Shown here piece after piece: positions 9,855 through 20,398 of a DNA stretch of 64,000 bases. The DNA comes from Ceratopteris richardii (Eukaryota; Streptophyta; Polypodiopsida; Polypodiales; Pteridaceae). Each line of letters starts with the position of its first letter. The stretch's first letter is position 1. Below the pieces are notes generated by a model. It searched no databases. It was not told the DNA's origin and saw only the letters and a list, made by a program, of their open reading frames with translations. Where the stretch lies: positions 181,984,284 through 182,048,283 of the forward strand of contig CM035420.1 in NCBI GenBank assembly GCA_020310875.1, read 5' to 3'. A program made the translations under genes and the position numbers.

Positions 9855-10420
9855 GATTACTTCAGAACAGGCGATACATGATACTAAATTGGGATGATAC
9901 GATACCTCTGTTATCCACGATACGATACTACTAAGGACGATACCACCTTAAGTGATACGATACTGCCAAGGCGATACCAACTTTTGTGATACGATACTGC
10001 TTGTAGGACGATACGATACCACTTGCTCTCACGATACGATATCGCTAGACCAATGATACACGATACCTTAAGTTTTGTGATATGATACCACTTGTGGATC
10101 ATTATACGATGCCTCTGTTGGTTCACGATACGATATCGACCTATCTCATGATACGATACTGCTATCAAGATGATATGATACCACGAGATCTAAGGCACGA
10201 TACGATACCAAGTTCTACTCGATACAATACCTTCTACATGATACAATACCACTTATAGCACGATCGCGATACCTTCTCTTGGCGATACATGATACCTTGA
10301 TGGTATCATGATGTCTCAAGGGCGGCACTCATGAGACTCAACAAGTATCGCGATACACGAGGGTTCTGGTACCATGATACCTGAACTCAACTGGACATGA
10401 TACTTGGAGTTTTTGAAGTC
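9855..10420. repeat. Degenerate CGATACGATACC array
   Basis: Dozens of GATAC pentamers occur in about 560 bases, mostly as CACGATACGATACC, GTGATACGATACTG or CGATACC blocks spaced about 20-35 bases apart. The repeat is interrupted and diverged rather than a clean tandem array. It lies between the PBS and gag of gypsy A, so it is probably part of that element's leader. Its only open frame (10168-9911, -) is a Tyr/Arg/Ile low-complexity by-product of the repeat. Confidence 0.85.
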
Positions 10421-10850
10421 CTTTTGCAAATATGTGTACATTACGTTCTCCTTGTCACCCCTATGTGGCTATAGATGCAAAGTCACCCTCCAAACCCATG
10501 ATACTCCACTCATGATACTAGATGTAGGTTGTTTCACTCCGCCATACTGTCACTCAGATTTTCGATGTTTTAATAGCACGAACCTCTATATTTCATCCAC
10601 ACTTCAGCTCTAAACTCTCTCTGAACTCCTTGCATAACCAAGAATGAAGATGAAGAGGCAAAAATAGGGAATGTACAGTCAGAAAAGAGAAAAAATCTGA
10701 GAAGATGAAGGTGGGAGGAGATGGTGGTGATGATGATGATGATGAAGTTGAAGAGAAACTCAGAAATTGAACTGAAAATGACTATTTTTTAACCTTCCAA
10801 TGTTGCTGCTCTACGTCTTACCGTCATACGCTCGTCCTCAAAGCTCTCTC
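10421..10850 (-). other. Gypsy A leader next to PBS, no coding signal
   Basis: No domain is visible on either strand. The plus strand contains a GATGATGATGATGATGAAG trinucleotide run at about 10725-10745. By position this is the proximal leader of gypsy A. Confidence 0.4.
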
Positions 10851-10868
10851 CCTGGCAACGGTGCTAAA
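10851..10868 (-). other. Primer-binding site of gypsy A
   Basis: The minus strand reads TAGCACCGTTGCCAGGGA, which matches the plant gypsy PBS TGGCGCCGTTGCCGGGGA except for three G-to-A changes. It lies a few bases inside a boundary starting TGTTGTCATT on the plus strand at 10871, which would be the CA-ending LTR terminus on the minus strand. The changes fit decay of methylated cytosines on the other strand. Confidence 0.7.
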
Positions 10869-11144
10869 TTTGTTGTCATTCTAGCACGATGACAAGTACC
10901 AACGTGAGGAGATTCACCTCATAAATGTCAATCCGCAGAGACATGAGGACTAGTATGAAGACCGTGACGTGAGCAAGTGAAGGCACAAGTGCGTGAGTGA
11001 AAGCACACAAGCATGCACACACATACACACACACGTGCACAAGGTAAGAGCAAAGAGTGGAACAACGGAAAGCTTCGATTACAAAAGAACTCTCTTACAA
11101 AGCTCAAATCTACAACAAGCTAACCTCAAAAATGAGCTCTCTAG

Positions 11145-11157
11145 CTCTTTTTATAGT
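11145..11157 (-). promoter_or_regulatory. TATA box candidate in gypsy A LTR
   Basis: ACTATAAAAAGAG on the minus strand resembles a plant TATA box and would drive transcription toward the PBS at 10868 and gag at 8894. Sequence and position are the only evidence. Confidence 0.4.
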
Positions 11158-11502
11158 TTTTTGAGTGGTTTTGGCCATGTCCAGATATAGTGTCTAGCCT
11201 AGTTAAAAATTAGGTTCCAAGGCTTATTTGAGGGCTCAAACAAAGTCTAAAAATTCTGGAAAATGGTACGATGATACTTCTAATATTCCTCAAGCTCAAT
11301 GACTCCTTGTCTTGCACAAAATGGAGTTGCAAAAATGTGAAATGGTATTTACAACGGTTTTTAGTGATGAAAATCGCTATTTTCATAGGGATTTCTTTGG
11401 AAAATTTGACATGTGCTTCTTGGAGCTCCCTATATGATCCTTCTTCTTGTGTGTCCACTTCTTTGATGCATTCTCACACCTTTTACTTGACCTTGAGTGC
11501 CA

Positions 11503-11712
11503 ACACATATACGTATATTTATACATATACATATACGTATACATATACATATACGAATATGTATACATATACATATACATAAAGATATACATATAAATAT
11601 ACATATACACATATATATACATAGGCATACACATAAACATAGACATAGACATTTGACATAGACATAGAAATAGGCATAGACATATACATATACATTGACA
11701 TGGACATAGACA
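11503..11712. repeat. ACATATAC / ACATAGAC microsatellite
   Basis: About 210 bases of hexamer-like units: ACATAT and ACGTAT variants to about 11630, then ACATAGAC-type units. All open frames across it are low-complexity artefacts. Confidence 0.95.
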
Positions 11713-11747
11713 GTGTGTAATGAGCTAGCATTAGGACCACCACTAGC

Positions 11748-13316
11748 TAGTGAGATACTCTCCTCCCAACCTTATGCCTCTATATATAGCTCTCTCCAAG
11801 GGACATCCCTCTATCATAGGTGGATACTAACCATCCAAGTGTCAGTCATGTAATTACATGTGTGCCAAGTGTCTTATTTAACTAGAGTTAACTCAAGTGG
11901 ATGCTTCTAGAAGGCTCTAGAGATCTCAAGAAAAACACTTGTCCACGACTCTCATAGAATGAATCCAAGAACTCCTCCTTGCCATCCATATGACTTAACC
12001 ACTAGGCCAAGCACCTTTGCTTGTCTAGAGATCCCATGCAATTATTCTTAAGTCTGCCCTTGAGACTTTGGCCCTACATAAAAATGTCCAAATGGTGTCG
12101 AATTTCATATATGTCTGAGTCAATCAGAGGCCCATTTCATGTCCTTAGTTTATAATATATTCACCCCTTGGAAAACATTTTTATCTTCAAAAATAGATCT
12201 ATATACAAAATTGTAGGCATAGCCCCAAGTCTCATGTTCTAATCTAGAAGAACATGTTTTCCACTATGTGCTATCTTGAAATCAGTGAACTCAAAATAGT
12301 AGTCTGTTTCTAAGCATCATTAGTCCATGGACTTAGTAGCTGAGGTGGGATTCTTATCCCTTACAAAACTTTGAGTAATTCTATTTCATTTGAATTTGGT
12401 TTGGAACTATAGCTTGAGGTTGATCAAACGTCTAACTTAGATGTTTGTACTATGGTTTACTTCCAACCAATATTTACTTGATTTTTCACTTGATTAAAGG
12501 AATACTTTGTCTACTTGGGTTTGAAAATCCTATGTAAAATAAAGGCGTAAATGTTCCTTAAAGTTTTATTCAACCTTTACTTGAACTAGACGAAATCAAA
12601 TTCTAAGTGACCTTTGTATGACTTAGGACACTTTTCTCAAAGGTTTTTCTTTAAGTACTTGGGAATTGTAAATCTTTATGAGAAATTCCTAACTTTCTCT
12701 TTTCAAAAGTGTATTGAACTCTATTAAATTCATTGTGTTAATTAATCTTGAGGCAAACTCAAATGAACAAATCAACTTAGACTTAACATCTTTGAATATT
12801 GAATGGGTTCTTCACAAATCATGCATCTAGGATGTTCAATGTATTTATCTCAACCAACTAGCCCTAACGTTTATTGAAATGAATCAGATACTTTACCTAA
12901 TTCGAATTTAAAAGATTTGGAAAGTGAGAAGGAAAAACCAAGACTATGTGTAACTAATTCAAACTTCTAAGACACTCAATCTAAATAGAGTTAAACTCTC
13001 TATGACTCAAGTTTTCAACTTTTCATGAATCCATTTCAACAAAGTATTGAATCGTTTTATCTATCTTTAAGAGAATTAAATTGGATTCTCAAAAAGATCC
13101 TTGGATTAAAACCAAAACATCATCAAACCACTAGACACTAGTATGGAATTCAACATTGGTGTGTTGACCCCCCAAGATTCCATTGATGACATCTCTCCTT
13201 TATTCAAAACTTTTATGATTCAGGACTTAGTTTCCTTTGTTCTATCTCTTTAAGACTTACTCACTTGGAATGCAATCCTTATGCATTAATTTGAGTCAAG
13301 AGATTGATGTCACCAA
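11748..13316. other. No recognisable gene
   Basis: AT-rich sequence with stops in all frames and no domain. TATA-like CTATATATAGCTCTCTCC at about 11791-11808 (+) could belong to an unidentified LTR. The sequence immediately right (13317-13321, GTTAT) is the left target-site duplication of the next element. Confidence 0.5.
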
Positions 13317-13321
13317 GTTAT

Positions 13322-14168
13322 TGTTAGACATGGTCAATGTTCCACTCTCATGAAACACTTGGCATCAGGCCAAGAAGGTATTTCACCTTTGGGTGGAGAT
13401 TGAGGGGACTATTAAATATGCTCAATACTTCACCCTTATGTAGCACCACCACCATTGTTCCATGACATTCTATTTTTTAAGGACCCCATTATGAGTAGAA
13501 GCCATGTGAGAGTGTTGGACAATGGTAGATTCCTAACTTTTAGGTTAGATGAGGTCTAGAGAAGACCATAGATGGGTAGTTAGGAGCGTTACTTCTAAGA
13601 CATTGGATTTGGGATTGATCCTATGTGAGGATCAACCTAAATCAAGGGCTAGAAGCAAAGCTATGTGAGGATCAACCTATGTGAGGACTAAACAAGATCA
13701 AAAGCTACAAACAATGTGTTGTTGATCCTACCTTTCTACCATTGGATTTGATCATAAACCAATTGTGGAGGTTACTTTGAGCATGGATCAAACTACCAAG
13801 ACCCTAGAACATGGGAATCTTGACCTAGGCTTGGAGGACCTTATAAGGATGGTCCCTTCCCCATCTAAGATCATATATTTGTGGATAGATCACCATATAA
13901 TCTCCACAAAGGGAGTGCATGGGTGGATAGAACCATCTACTTCTTGTGTACTATTTGAGTTATATTGTACTATATTTTTTAGTTTGAGTTGAGTTCATCT
14001 TCTACTCATCTCGCATCCACTTTCCAATACAACCATATCTCTTATGTCTTGCCCATGATTAACAAATTCTCTCTTTCTCTCTAACCTTGACCATATATGT
14101 GTGTTGTGGTAACTTCTACATGGTATTGGAGTAGTCCATCATTATTTATTCATTTTGCTCTTCTTACA
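13322..14168 (+). repeat. 5' LTR of copia derivative
   Basis: Starts TGTTAGACATGG and ends CTTCTTACA directly before the PBS. A second start-like block (CTATTAAATATGCTC at about 13408) corresponds to TGTTAGATATGCTC in the 3' LTR, showing that the LTR head contains reiterated ends. It shares most of its length with 16335-17386 but lacks one head unit and a roughly 60-bp block near 16755-16830. Confidence 0.85.
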
Positions 14169-14180
14169 TGGTATCATAGC
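14169..14180 (+). other. PBS of copia derivative
   Basis: TGGTATCATAGC follows the 5' LTR with no gap and matches TGGTATCAGAGC, the initiator tRNA-Met site, at 11 of 12 positions. It fixes the right end of the 5' LTR at 14168. Confidence 0.85.
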
Positions 14181-14264
14181 TCAAGAAATTATAGAAGATT
14201 GCAAAGATCATAGAGGCCAAGGAATCAACTTTAGAGTTTGGGGAAGGAAGGCTTCAACATTCAA

Positions 14265-14500
14265 GCTTGTGAGAGGAAAATTCTCTCCAAAATTTGTGAG
14301 AGGCAAAGGCTTCAACATTGGATTTCTTGAGAGGTAAAGGCTTCAATGACATGGCTTGTGGGAGGTAAAGGCTTCAATGACATAGCTTGTGGAAGGCAAA
14401 TGCTCCAATGTTAGAGTTCTCAAGAGCTAAAGGATTCAATCTAGAGTTCGTGGGAGGCAAAGCCTTCAAGGCTTCAAGTTCATGGAACACAAAGGCTTCA
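14265..14500 (+). repeat. Leader minisatellite, about 31-bp unit
   Basis: Units resembling TGTGGGAGGTAAAGGCTTCA followed by ATGACATGGCT recur about seven times with growing divergence (AGAGGCAAAGGCTTCAACATT, GGAAGGCAAATGCTCCAATG and others). The repeat sits between the PBS and the first gag-like codons. Confidence 0.8.
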
Positions 14501-15300
14501 ACACTAAGAAGGTGTTAGCATCTAGAAGTAGAAGTAGAAGTGGAGTTGATGAAATGGATTTGGCAACGCAAACACTATGGGTTCATCCTCCAATCTTCAA
14601 TGAAGGCAAGTTAGATTATATAAATTACTTTCATTTGAAGTTCAAGATTAGGATTATCATTGAATCTTATTATCTTTTGGAGATGGCAATGGGAAGTGAG
14701 AAAGAGCCACAAACTACATTTGACCCATTGGATCTGAGTATGGTGATTCACCGAGATGCAAAGCTTCTATAATCATGGAAGATAAGACATGCAAATACAC
14801 TATATGCAATAGTGACCAATTGTGTGGAATCTATTCTACCCCTAATTTAGCATACATTGAAGGCAAGTGCATCATTGAGTATACTATGGAGTCGGTACAA
14901 GGCACAGAACAAAACATGCATTCAAAGTTGAGAAAAAAAATTGGAAGCAAAGAAGTTTGAAAAATGAGAGAAGACTAGAGCATCCATCACTCAGATCAAC
15001 AAGCCATGTGATGGAATGGCTTGTGATGGGATAGAGAATAATGGAAAGGGGCTATCTCGAAGGTTTCTCCAAAATTCTCTACAAAAGTATGATGGAAGGC
15101 CAAATACTCTCAACTCTTAGGTGAGATCCAAGTTTTGAAATTCAATTTTTGTTCACTACCAAGGGAATAGGATTTTCAACTTAAAGATCAAGCAAGAATT
15201 ATAAATGGAGATGTTGTATACTTCACCAATGCATCAAAAAGAGGAGGTTCCTCAACCAAAAGCTAAATTGAAAATGTGAGGAGTAAGAAAGATTCTTAAG
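14501..15300 (+). pseudogene. gag: Copia gag-like remnant
   Basis: The frame 14482-14772 contains WVHPPIFNEGKLDYINYFHL, similar in pattern to the copia Gag start (P-F-x-G-x-N/D-Y) and placed correctly after PBS and leader. About 15085-15300 can be read as later gag in several frames (NSLQKYDGRPNTLNS). Stops and frame changes are frequent; no zinc knuckle is convincing. Confidence 0.55.
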
Positions 15301-15424
15301 GATAGTGCTTCAATTGCAAAAAGAAGGGACAGGCAATTGTATATTTTCATGTCAAGAGGATAGATGAAGAGTCTAAGGAGGAGACAATAGATTCACCTAA
15401 AGCAAAGGTGTTATGCTCCTCCTC

Positions 15425-15495
15425 AACACAAGAAGAATCAATTGTGGATTCATGGGTACTAGATAGCAGTGCATCTCATCACATGACCTAGATTG
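15425..15495 (+). pseudogene. pol: Copia protease fragment
   Basis: Translation gives ESIVDSWVLDSSASHHMT. LDSSASHHM is the copia protease active-site box with DSG changed to DSS. The sequence then passes directly into RT (MEAMQASYDIFMKNEA), so the rest of protease and all of integrase are deleted. Confidence 0.75.
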
Positions 15496-15504
15496 AGCAT
15501 GGAT

Positions 15505-16275
15505 GGAGGCCATGCAAGCCAGCTATGACATCTTCATGAAGAATGAAGCATGAAATGCCCTTAGCACCAAGTGGGTAGGGCAGTGAAGGACATGATAGAA
15601 GGAATCTTGGAATGCTACCAAGATACATTGATAGCACAAGGATTTTCACTAATGAAGGGTTTTGATTATCAAGAATCTTTTGCTCTAATCACCACTATTT
15701 GCATCATACCCAATGGCAACAAATCAGATGAAGTGACACATTTTTGTGTTAGATGTTGAACTCAAACTTTTGAATGTTGACCTCAAGGAGGAGGTAGGTG
15801 TCTCAGCCACTAGGTTTTGAGACTCCACATTCAAAGAGCATATTATATAAAGTGAAGGAATTCTATGAGATGAAACAACAAGCCCATGAGACTCCCCTGT
15901 TCTTGTGGGATAAGGGGGGTCCCATGGGTACTATGCCCTTCCTGTACAGTTGCAATTTCAAAGTTAAAGCCTGGAGGAGTAGGCCTCGACTGAACCTCCA
16001 TTAAAAAAAAAAAAAAAGACAACAAGCCTGAAAGAGGATAGGGATTGAGAGCTACATGGTCTTTGGTAGTCTTTTTTGCTTATGGAGTATATAAGATATC
16101 AACTTTGTAGTCAGACTTTTGAGAAGGCTTGGAAATAGACCTTATGAAGGACATTCAAGACTTGGAAAGCAAGTACACTTGAGATAGATGGTGGAAATAT
16201 TATGATATCCAACCAAGAAGAATGCAATAGGTCCTTCACCAAAGTGTTTACAAAGCATCTACTCCATATACATCT
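15505..16275 (+). pseudogene. pol: Copia RT (RVT_2) fragment, interrupted by a retroposon
   Basis: MEAMQASYDIFMKNEA (15505-15555), KGFDYQESFALIT (about 15650-15690), DLKEEVGVSQPLGFE (about 15780-15830) and KVKEFYEMKQQA (15850-15884) follow RVT_2 order. The last corresponds to the L-x-G-L-K-Q-A box and is split by an inserted poly(A) sequence. After the insert come RNase-H-tail-like residues (SFTKVFTKHL near 16230-16262). The YVDD box is not seen. Confidence 0.75.
15875..16028 (+). mobile_element. Small poly(A) retroposon with 10-bp target duplication
   Basis: A 134-bp insert (15885-16018) ends in 15 A residues plus G and is flanked by ACAACAAGCC at 15875-15884 and 16019-16028, an exact 10-bp duplication. 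A duplicated target with a 3' A tail is the signature of LINE-machinery insertion. No tRNA A or B box is visible, so it may be a 5'-truncated LINE end or an unclassified SINE. It splits the copia RT and is therefore younger than its host. Confidence 0.85.
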
Positions 16276-16319
16276 TTGAAGACTTGGCATTGTGCCATAG
16301 AAGTACTTCACCTTCAGGT

Positions 16320-16334
16320 AGACATTGAGGGGGG
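16320..16334 (+). other. Polypurine tract of copia derivative
   Basis: AGACATTGAGGGGGG-type sequence immediately precedes the TGTTAGACATGG start of the 3' LTR. It is the plus-strand primer. The same GACATTGAGGGGG string recurs before the two later head units, at about 16415 and 16498. Confidence 0.8.
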
Positions 16335-17386
16335 TGTTAGACATGGTCAATGCTCCACCCTCATGCAAGATTTGGCATCATCCCAAAAATGTAGTTCATC
16401 ATTAGGTGACATTGAGGGGGGGTATTAGACATAGTTAATGTTCCACTCTCATGAAACACTTTGCATCTTACCAAGAAGGTAGTTCACCTTTGAGTGGACA
16501 TTGAGGGGGGTGTTAGATATGCTCAAGACCTCACCCTTATGTAGCACCAATATTGTTTCATGATACTCTATTTTCTAAGGCCCCCATTATGAGAGAAACT
16601 ATGTGAGAGTGTTGGACATTGGTAAGTTACTAACTTTAAGGTTAGATTAGGTCTAGAGCATACCATACATGGATAATTAGGAGGTTTACTTCTAAGCCAT
16701 TGGATCTGGGATTGATCTTATGTGAGGATCAACCTAATCAAGGGCTAAAATCAAAATTAGCTTTCTTAACTTGGGGAAGAGTATATTTTATGTGGACCAT
16801 TGGATCTAGAATTGATCCTTAATGTGGATTGTGCAACATCAAGTGTACAATCAATGTGTTGATTATCCTACCTTTATAGCATTGGATTTGATTAGAAATC
16901 AATGGTGGAAATAATTTTGGGCATGGATCAAGCTACCACGACCCTAGAACATGGCAATCCTGACTTAGGCTTGGAGGATCTTATAAGGATGGTCCCCTCC
17001 CCATCTAGGATCATAGTTTGTGGTGTTTGGAACCATAAGGGCATCATCTTAGTAACCATTGTGTTTGCCTATAGCCCTAACCTAGCTTCTATCTAGATCA
17101 CCATCATAAATGGGAGTGCATGAGAGGATAGAACCGTCTATTTCTTGTGTAGTGTTTGAGTTATCTTGTATTAGAGTTTTGAGTTTGAGTTGAATTGATT
17201 TGAGTTCATCTTCTACTCATCCTGTGCCCATTTTCCATTACAACCATTTCTCTTATGTTTTTCCCATGAGTAACAATATCTCTCTTTCTCTCTAACCCTG
17301 ATCCTATATGTGTGTTGTGGTAACTTCTACATGGTATTGGAGTTGTGCCACTAGTCCATTATTACTCATTCATTTTGTTTCTTACA
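16335..17386 (+). repeat. 3' LTR of copia derivative, with reiterated head
   Basis: Three LTR-like starts occur in series: TGTTAGACATGG (16335), TATTAGACATAG (about 16422) and TGTTAGATATGC (16511), each preceded by GACATTGAGGGGG. The first two define about 90-bp units. The LTR ends CTTACA at 17386, matching 14168, and is followed by GTTAC. It is about 205 bp longer than the 5' LTR because of one extra head unit and an internal block. Confidence 0.85.
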
Positions 17387-17391
17387 GTTAC

Positions 17392-19264
17392 ACTAGAAAC
17401 TTGATGCTTTCAAATTAACTTAGAGCCTTGGTTGAAAGGATCTTTGCCTTTGAGCCTAGACTTAATTCAAGTCTTTGACTTGGTGAAACTTTATAGGCTT
17501 CACTTCTAATCTGAATGTGAGATTAAAACTCTCCTTTATAACTTTACCCTTTTGACTAGTGTTTCAAGTACATTAACTCTATGTATGTTTCCAAGAAAAG
17601 GATAACGTGATTGATGATTTCTATGAATTATGAGCTCTTTTCTTTCTCTCCATCAAAGAAAAGTTCTCAAAAGGAGTTAGCATTTCATTGTCCCACACTA
17701 GTGGATACTTTATCCAATCCATAAAAATACATATTGACTTTGGCCTTTTGTCTATGTTTTTAGAGTGCTCTCTTGATCATTTCTAATGATCCTTTCTCTA
17801 ACCCTTTTCGGTCCCAATTTTGAGAGTAAAGATCAAGGTATTATGTCTTTTTTTCACAAGTACTAGTTCTTGTAAAGAACTTTTACACCAAAATCTAGGG
17901 TTCATCTATACACTTTTACCTCTTTATGACTTACTTTGGAAAAATTGAATTCCAAAATTTAATCCTACTTAGGATCTTCATGCTTGAAGAGGTCGATCTC
18001 ATGAGTCACTCATGATGTTATTGTCAATATGTGGAAAAATCTCTAGTAGTTCCAATTGCAACTACTTGGACCAACTTTTCCAAGTCTAATCAATTCTTGT
18101 TGACTAGGTGAAAATGATATAAAGACTTTAGTCTTCATCTCAAGGTCTCTTGTATTGTCTGTAAAGCTCATTGGCTTATCCTAGGGATTTTGGAGAGACC
18201 TTCATCGAGACTCAAGCCTAAGCATCCACTAATTCTTTTTAGATTTGAAAGCTAAGAATATCTTCAAGATTGATACACCTTTACATGCTTGTTATGTGTC
18301 CAGAAACTATTCATGATTGTATTTGTAGAATTTGGTTGATGCCCACACAATAGAAGATTCTTGGTTGTGTCCAAAGACATGAAAATTTTGGTGGATTTCA
18401 ATAAAATATTAAGCCTTGTATATATAAGCTTTGGTTTGTTATGTCACACATTTTCTACTTGGTAACTTGAATGTGTACACCTTGGATGATGTCCATAAAT
18501 TCTTTTGAGTCATATATGTAGGATTTAGTTTTTTGTTTTTGGTGACTAGAGTCATAGAGATCGATTTTATATGTGTATAGCTTGGTTGTTTTCTTCATAC
18601 CTTGTTTGATTGTTGGCATATTTGTACACCTCTGTGGATTCCCATAAGTTTGTTTGAACCATGTTTAGAACTTCTTGCTGTTTTTGGTGTACAAAGTCAA
18701 AATAATTAATTTTATTTGAATTGAAATGATTTTTCTAAGTGAGTTTGAGGTTCATACTATGTGATCAATGTTTCAAGGAATGTGTATAATTTTTTCTTTC
18801 GTATGATGAATTTTTTTCTTTTGATAAAAATACATTCGATTAGGAATTTTCATCCTGTCCACTAGCATAGCATCTTGAGAGGCTATTCACATGAACAGAA
18901 AACATGATTTATAGTGTTTTATAATTTTGCATTAACCTTTGAATTATATTTAATATGTTTGTTAAAGGATTTTCTCAAATTGACTTTGTAGAAGGTGTGT
19001 GATTTTTTGGAAAATTTTCAAAAGAGGACACTTAAGTGTCCTGTTTTGGTACCAAACTAGTGTTAACTGGGGGATACCCAAATGCTGGTATCTCTTTGGT
19101 GATGCAAGTGGAAGACTTACCTAGCCTTGCCATAGGAGATGTATGATAGTTTCTTATAGGTGCTTGGTAAGCATAGTTGGCTTCTTTTGGTTAAGTGGTT
19201 AAATGTGGTGGATTTAGTGATTCACCATGTAGGATCACATGGTGTCTTCTATGCTCAGTCCTTT
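17392..19264. other. No recognisable gene
   Basis: AT-rich, stops in all frames, no domain seen. It contains an 18-bp perfect palindrome AGGACACTTAAGTGTCCT at 19025-19042. The right end approaches copia pre-integrase sequence. Confidence 0.5.
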
Positions 19265-20007
19265 TGCATATCAAAGAGTAATATGGTTATTGCAAAAGGA
19301 AGCAAAGTTGCCTCACTTTATCCTTTATTTGTATCATAGAAAGAAAACTTGTTAGCTGTTACTGAATAGCCTATGGCTTGCATTTGGCATGTCCATTTGT
19401 GCCATATATCTCATAGTGGAATGGAAAATCCTTCTCGTTCTGGCTACTTACCTATGTTATCTTTCTTTGATTTTTCATTTTGTGAGCATATTCAATATGG
19501 AAAACAAACTAGGAATGTGCATAAAAGACACATTGACTCTTCAATTCAGCCTTTAGATCTTGTTCATATAGATGTGTGTGGTCCTATGCCCACAAGGTCA
19601 TTAGGTGGTTCTCATTACTTTGTCCCTTTCATAGATGATGATACTAGAAAGGTCACCAAATCGAAGGATGAGGTATTCCCTATTTTTAGAAAATGGATTG
19701 CTTCATTTGAGAATGAAAAAGGAACTAAGTTGAAGGCTTTATGTTCAGATAATGGGGGTGAGTATAGAGCATATGAATTCAGCTTTTTCTATGAGTCTAG
19801 AGGAATTCGCACAAAGTTTACAACTCCTTATACCCCAATACAAAATGTTGTAGATGAAAGGATGAATAGAAATATTCAAGATATAGTATTTTGAATAGAA
19901 CTATCTTGAATAGTTCTATTCATGCAAACCTTTCACAAGGCTTTTGGGCAGAAGCGGAATTGACTATAGATCATGTGATTAACCTTTCATCTAGTACCAA
20001 AGGTTTG
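19265..20007 (+). pseudogene. pol: Copia integrase fragment
   Basis: VIAKGSKVASLYPLFVS (about 19284) is the GAG_pre-integrase lead-in. WHVHLCHISHSGM supplies the His pair and CEHIQYGKQ has lost the second Cys of the zinc site. The core has HIDVCGPM (Asp), CSDNGGEY (Asp) and TPYTPIQNVVDERMNR (Glu), so D,D,E are present. After a stop near 19892 the reading continues to QGFWAEAELTIDHVINLSSS. Protease before it and RT after it are absent. Confidence 0.88.
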
Positions 20008-20398
20008 CATATCATGCCTTAGTTGACTATCATTACAATTGATAATATGTGAGACAAACTCCTCCATACCAACCAAGGCCATATCCTTATGCACCTTGTG
20101 GTCAATCAATAAATTACAATCATTGGAAATAGTATTAGTCACTTAGGCCACAAATGGGTCAACAAGATCATAATCCACCACAAGTTGTCCTAGAACAACA
20201 ACCCTCTCAACCACAAAATTTTGTTCCTATGAAATATATCAATCCAAAAGAATACAAGGACAAGCCATTGTGCCTATTTCATCTACACCACCTCTAAACA
20301 CATAACAACTTGCATGGAAAGATCATCTCTTCAAGGATTTCCATAAAAATCCAAATAAATGTAAGAACACTCAAATAAACAGCATAGATATAGTGGTA
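20008..20398 (+). pseudogene. gag: Gypsy-lineage gag tail
   Basis: Frames give PYQPRPYPYAPCGQSINY and a Gln/Pro-rich stretch (PPQVVLEQQPSQPQNFVP), similar in composition to the inter-knuckle part of gypsy A Gag (7351-7790, -). The switch from copia integrase to this sequence near 20008 is abrupt. Placement is by composition and by what follows. Confidence 0.5.

Larger units (their letters stand above)
2871..10870 (-). mobile_element. Rearranged Ty3/gypsy element A, internal region
   Basis: Read on the minus strand from a PBS near 10870 the order is leader, gag N-terminus, gag core, CCHC knuckles, linker, aspartic protease, RT, a rearranged block, integrase H2C2 and integrase core. Protease, RT, integrase is the gypsy order. 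The 3' end is lost at the junction with the copia relic near 2870, so there is no PPT or 3' LTR. RNase H is missing except for its first residues. Related gag-protease relics recur at 20008-25483, 34560-41740 and 41745-43250, so this lineage was abundant here. Many stops show it is dead. Confidence 0.85.
10871..11747 (-). repeat. Probable 5' LTR of gypsy A (outer end not found)
   Basis: Starts at the PBS-adjacent boundary 10871. A minus-strand TATA-like ACTATAAAAAGAG lies at 11145-11157, placed as expected for a promoter upstream of the leader. The distal part contains the ACATATAC microsatellite. No second LTR exists in the window because the 3' end of the element is lost, so the outer limit is a guess. 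Confidence 0.5.
13322..17386 (+). mobile_element. Ty1/copia deletion derivative with both LTRs
   Basis: Boundaries are set by related LTRs at both ends, TG...CA termini, a PBS after the left LTR, a PPT before the right LTR and 5-bp flanks GTTAT (13317-13321) and GTTAC (17387-17391), which agree at 4 of 5 bases. At 4,065 bp it is short for an autonomous copia element. Only gag, protease and RT fragments remain, and protease runs straight into RT with integrase deleted. Stops in every domain make it non-autonomous and dead. It carries a later poly(A) retroposon. Confidence 0.88.

Noticed and set aside
9911-10168. 85-codon minus frame with repeated Tyr-Arg-Ile and Val-Ser-Tyr
   Set aside because: By-product of the CGATACGATACC array; no domain and no gene context.
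11383-11743. Three overlapping minus-strand frames rich in Met/Tyr/Val/Ser
   Set aside because: They lie on the ACATATAC microsatellite; the composition follows from the repeat.
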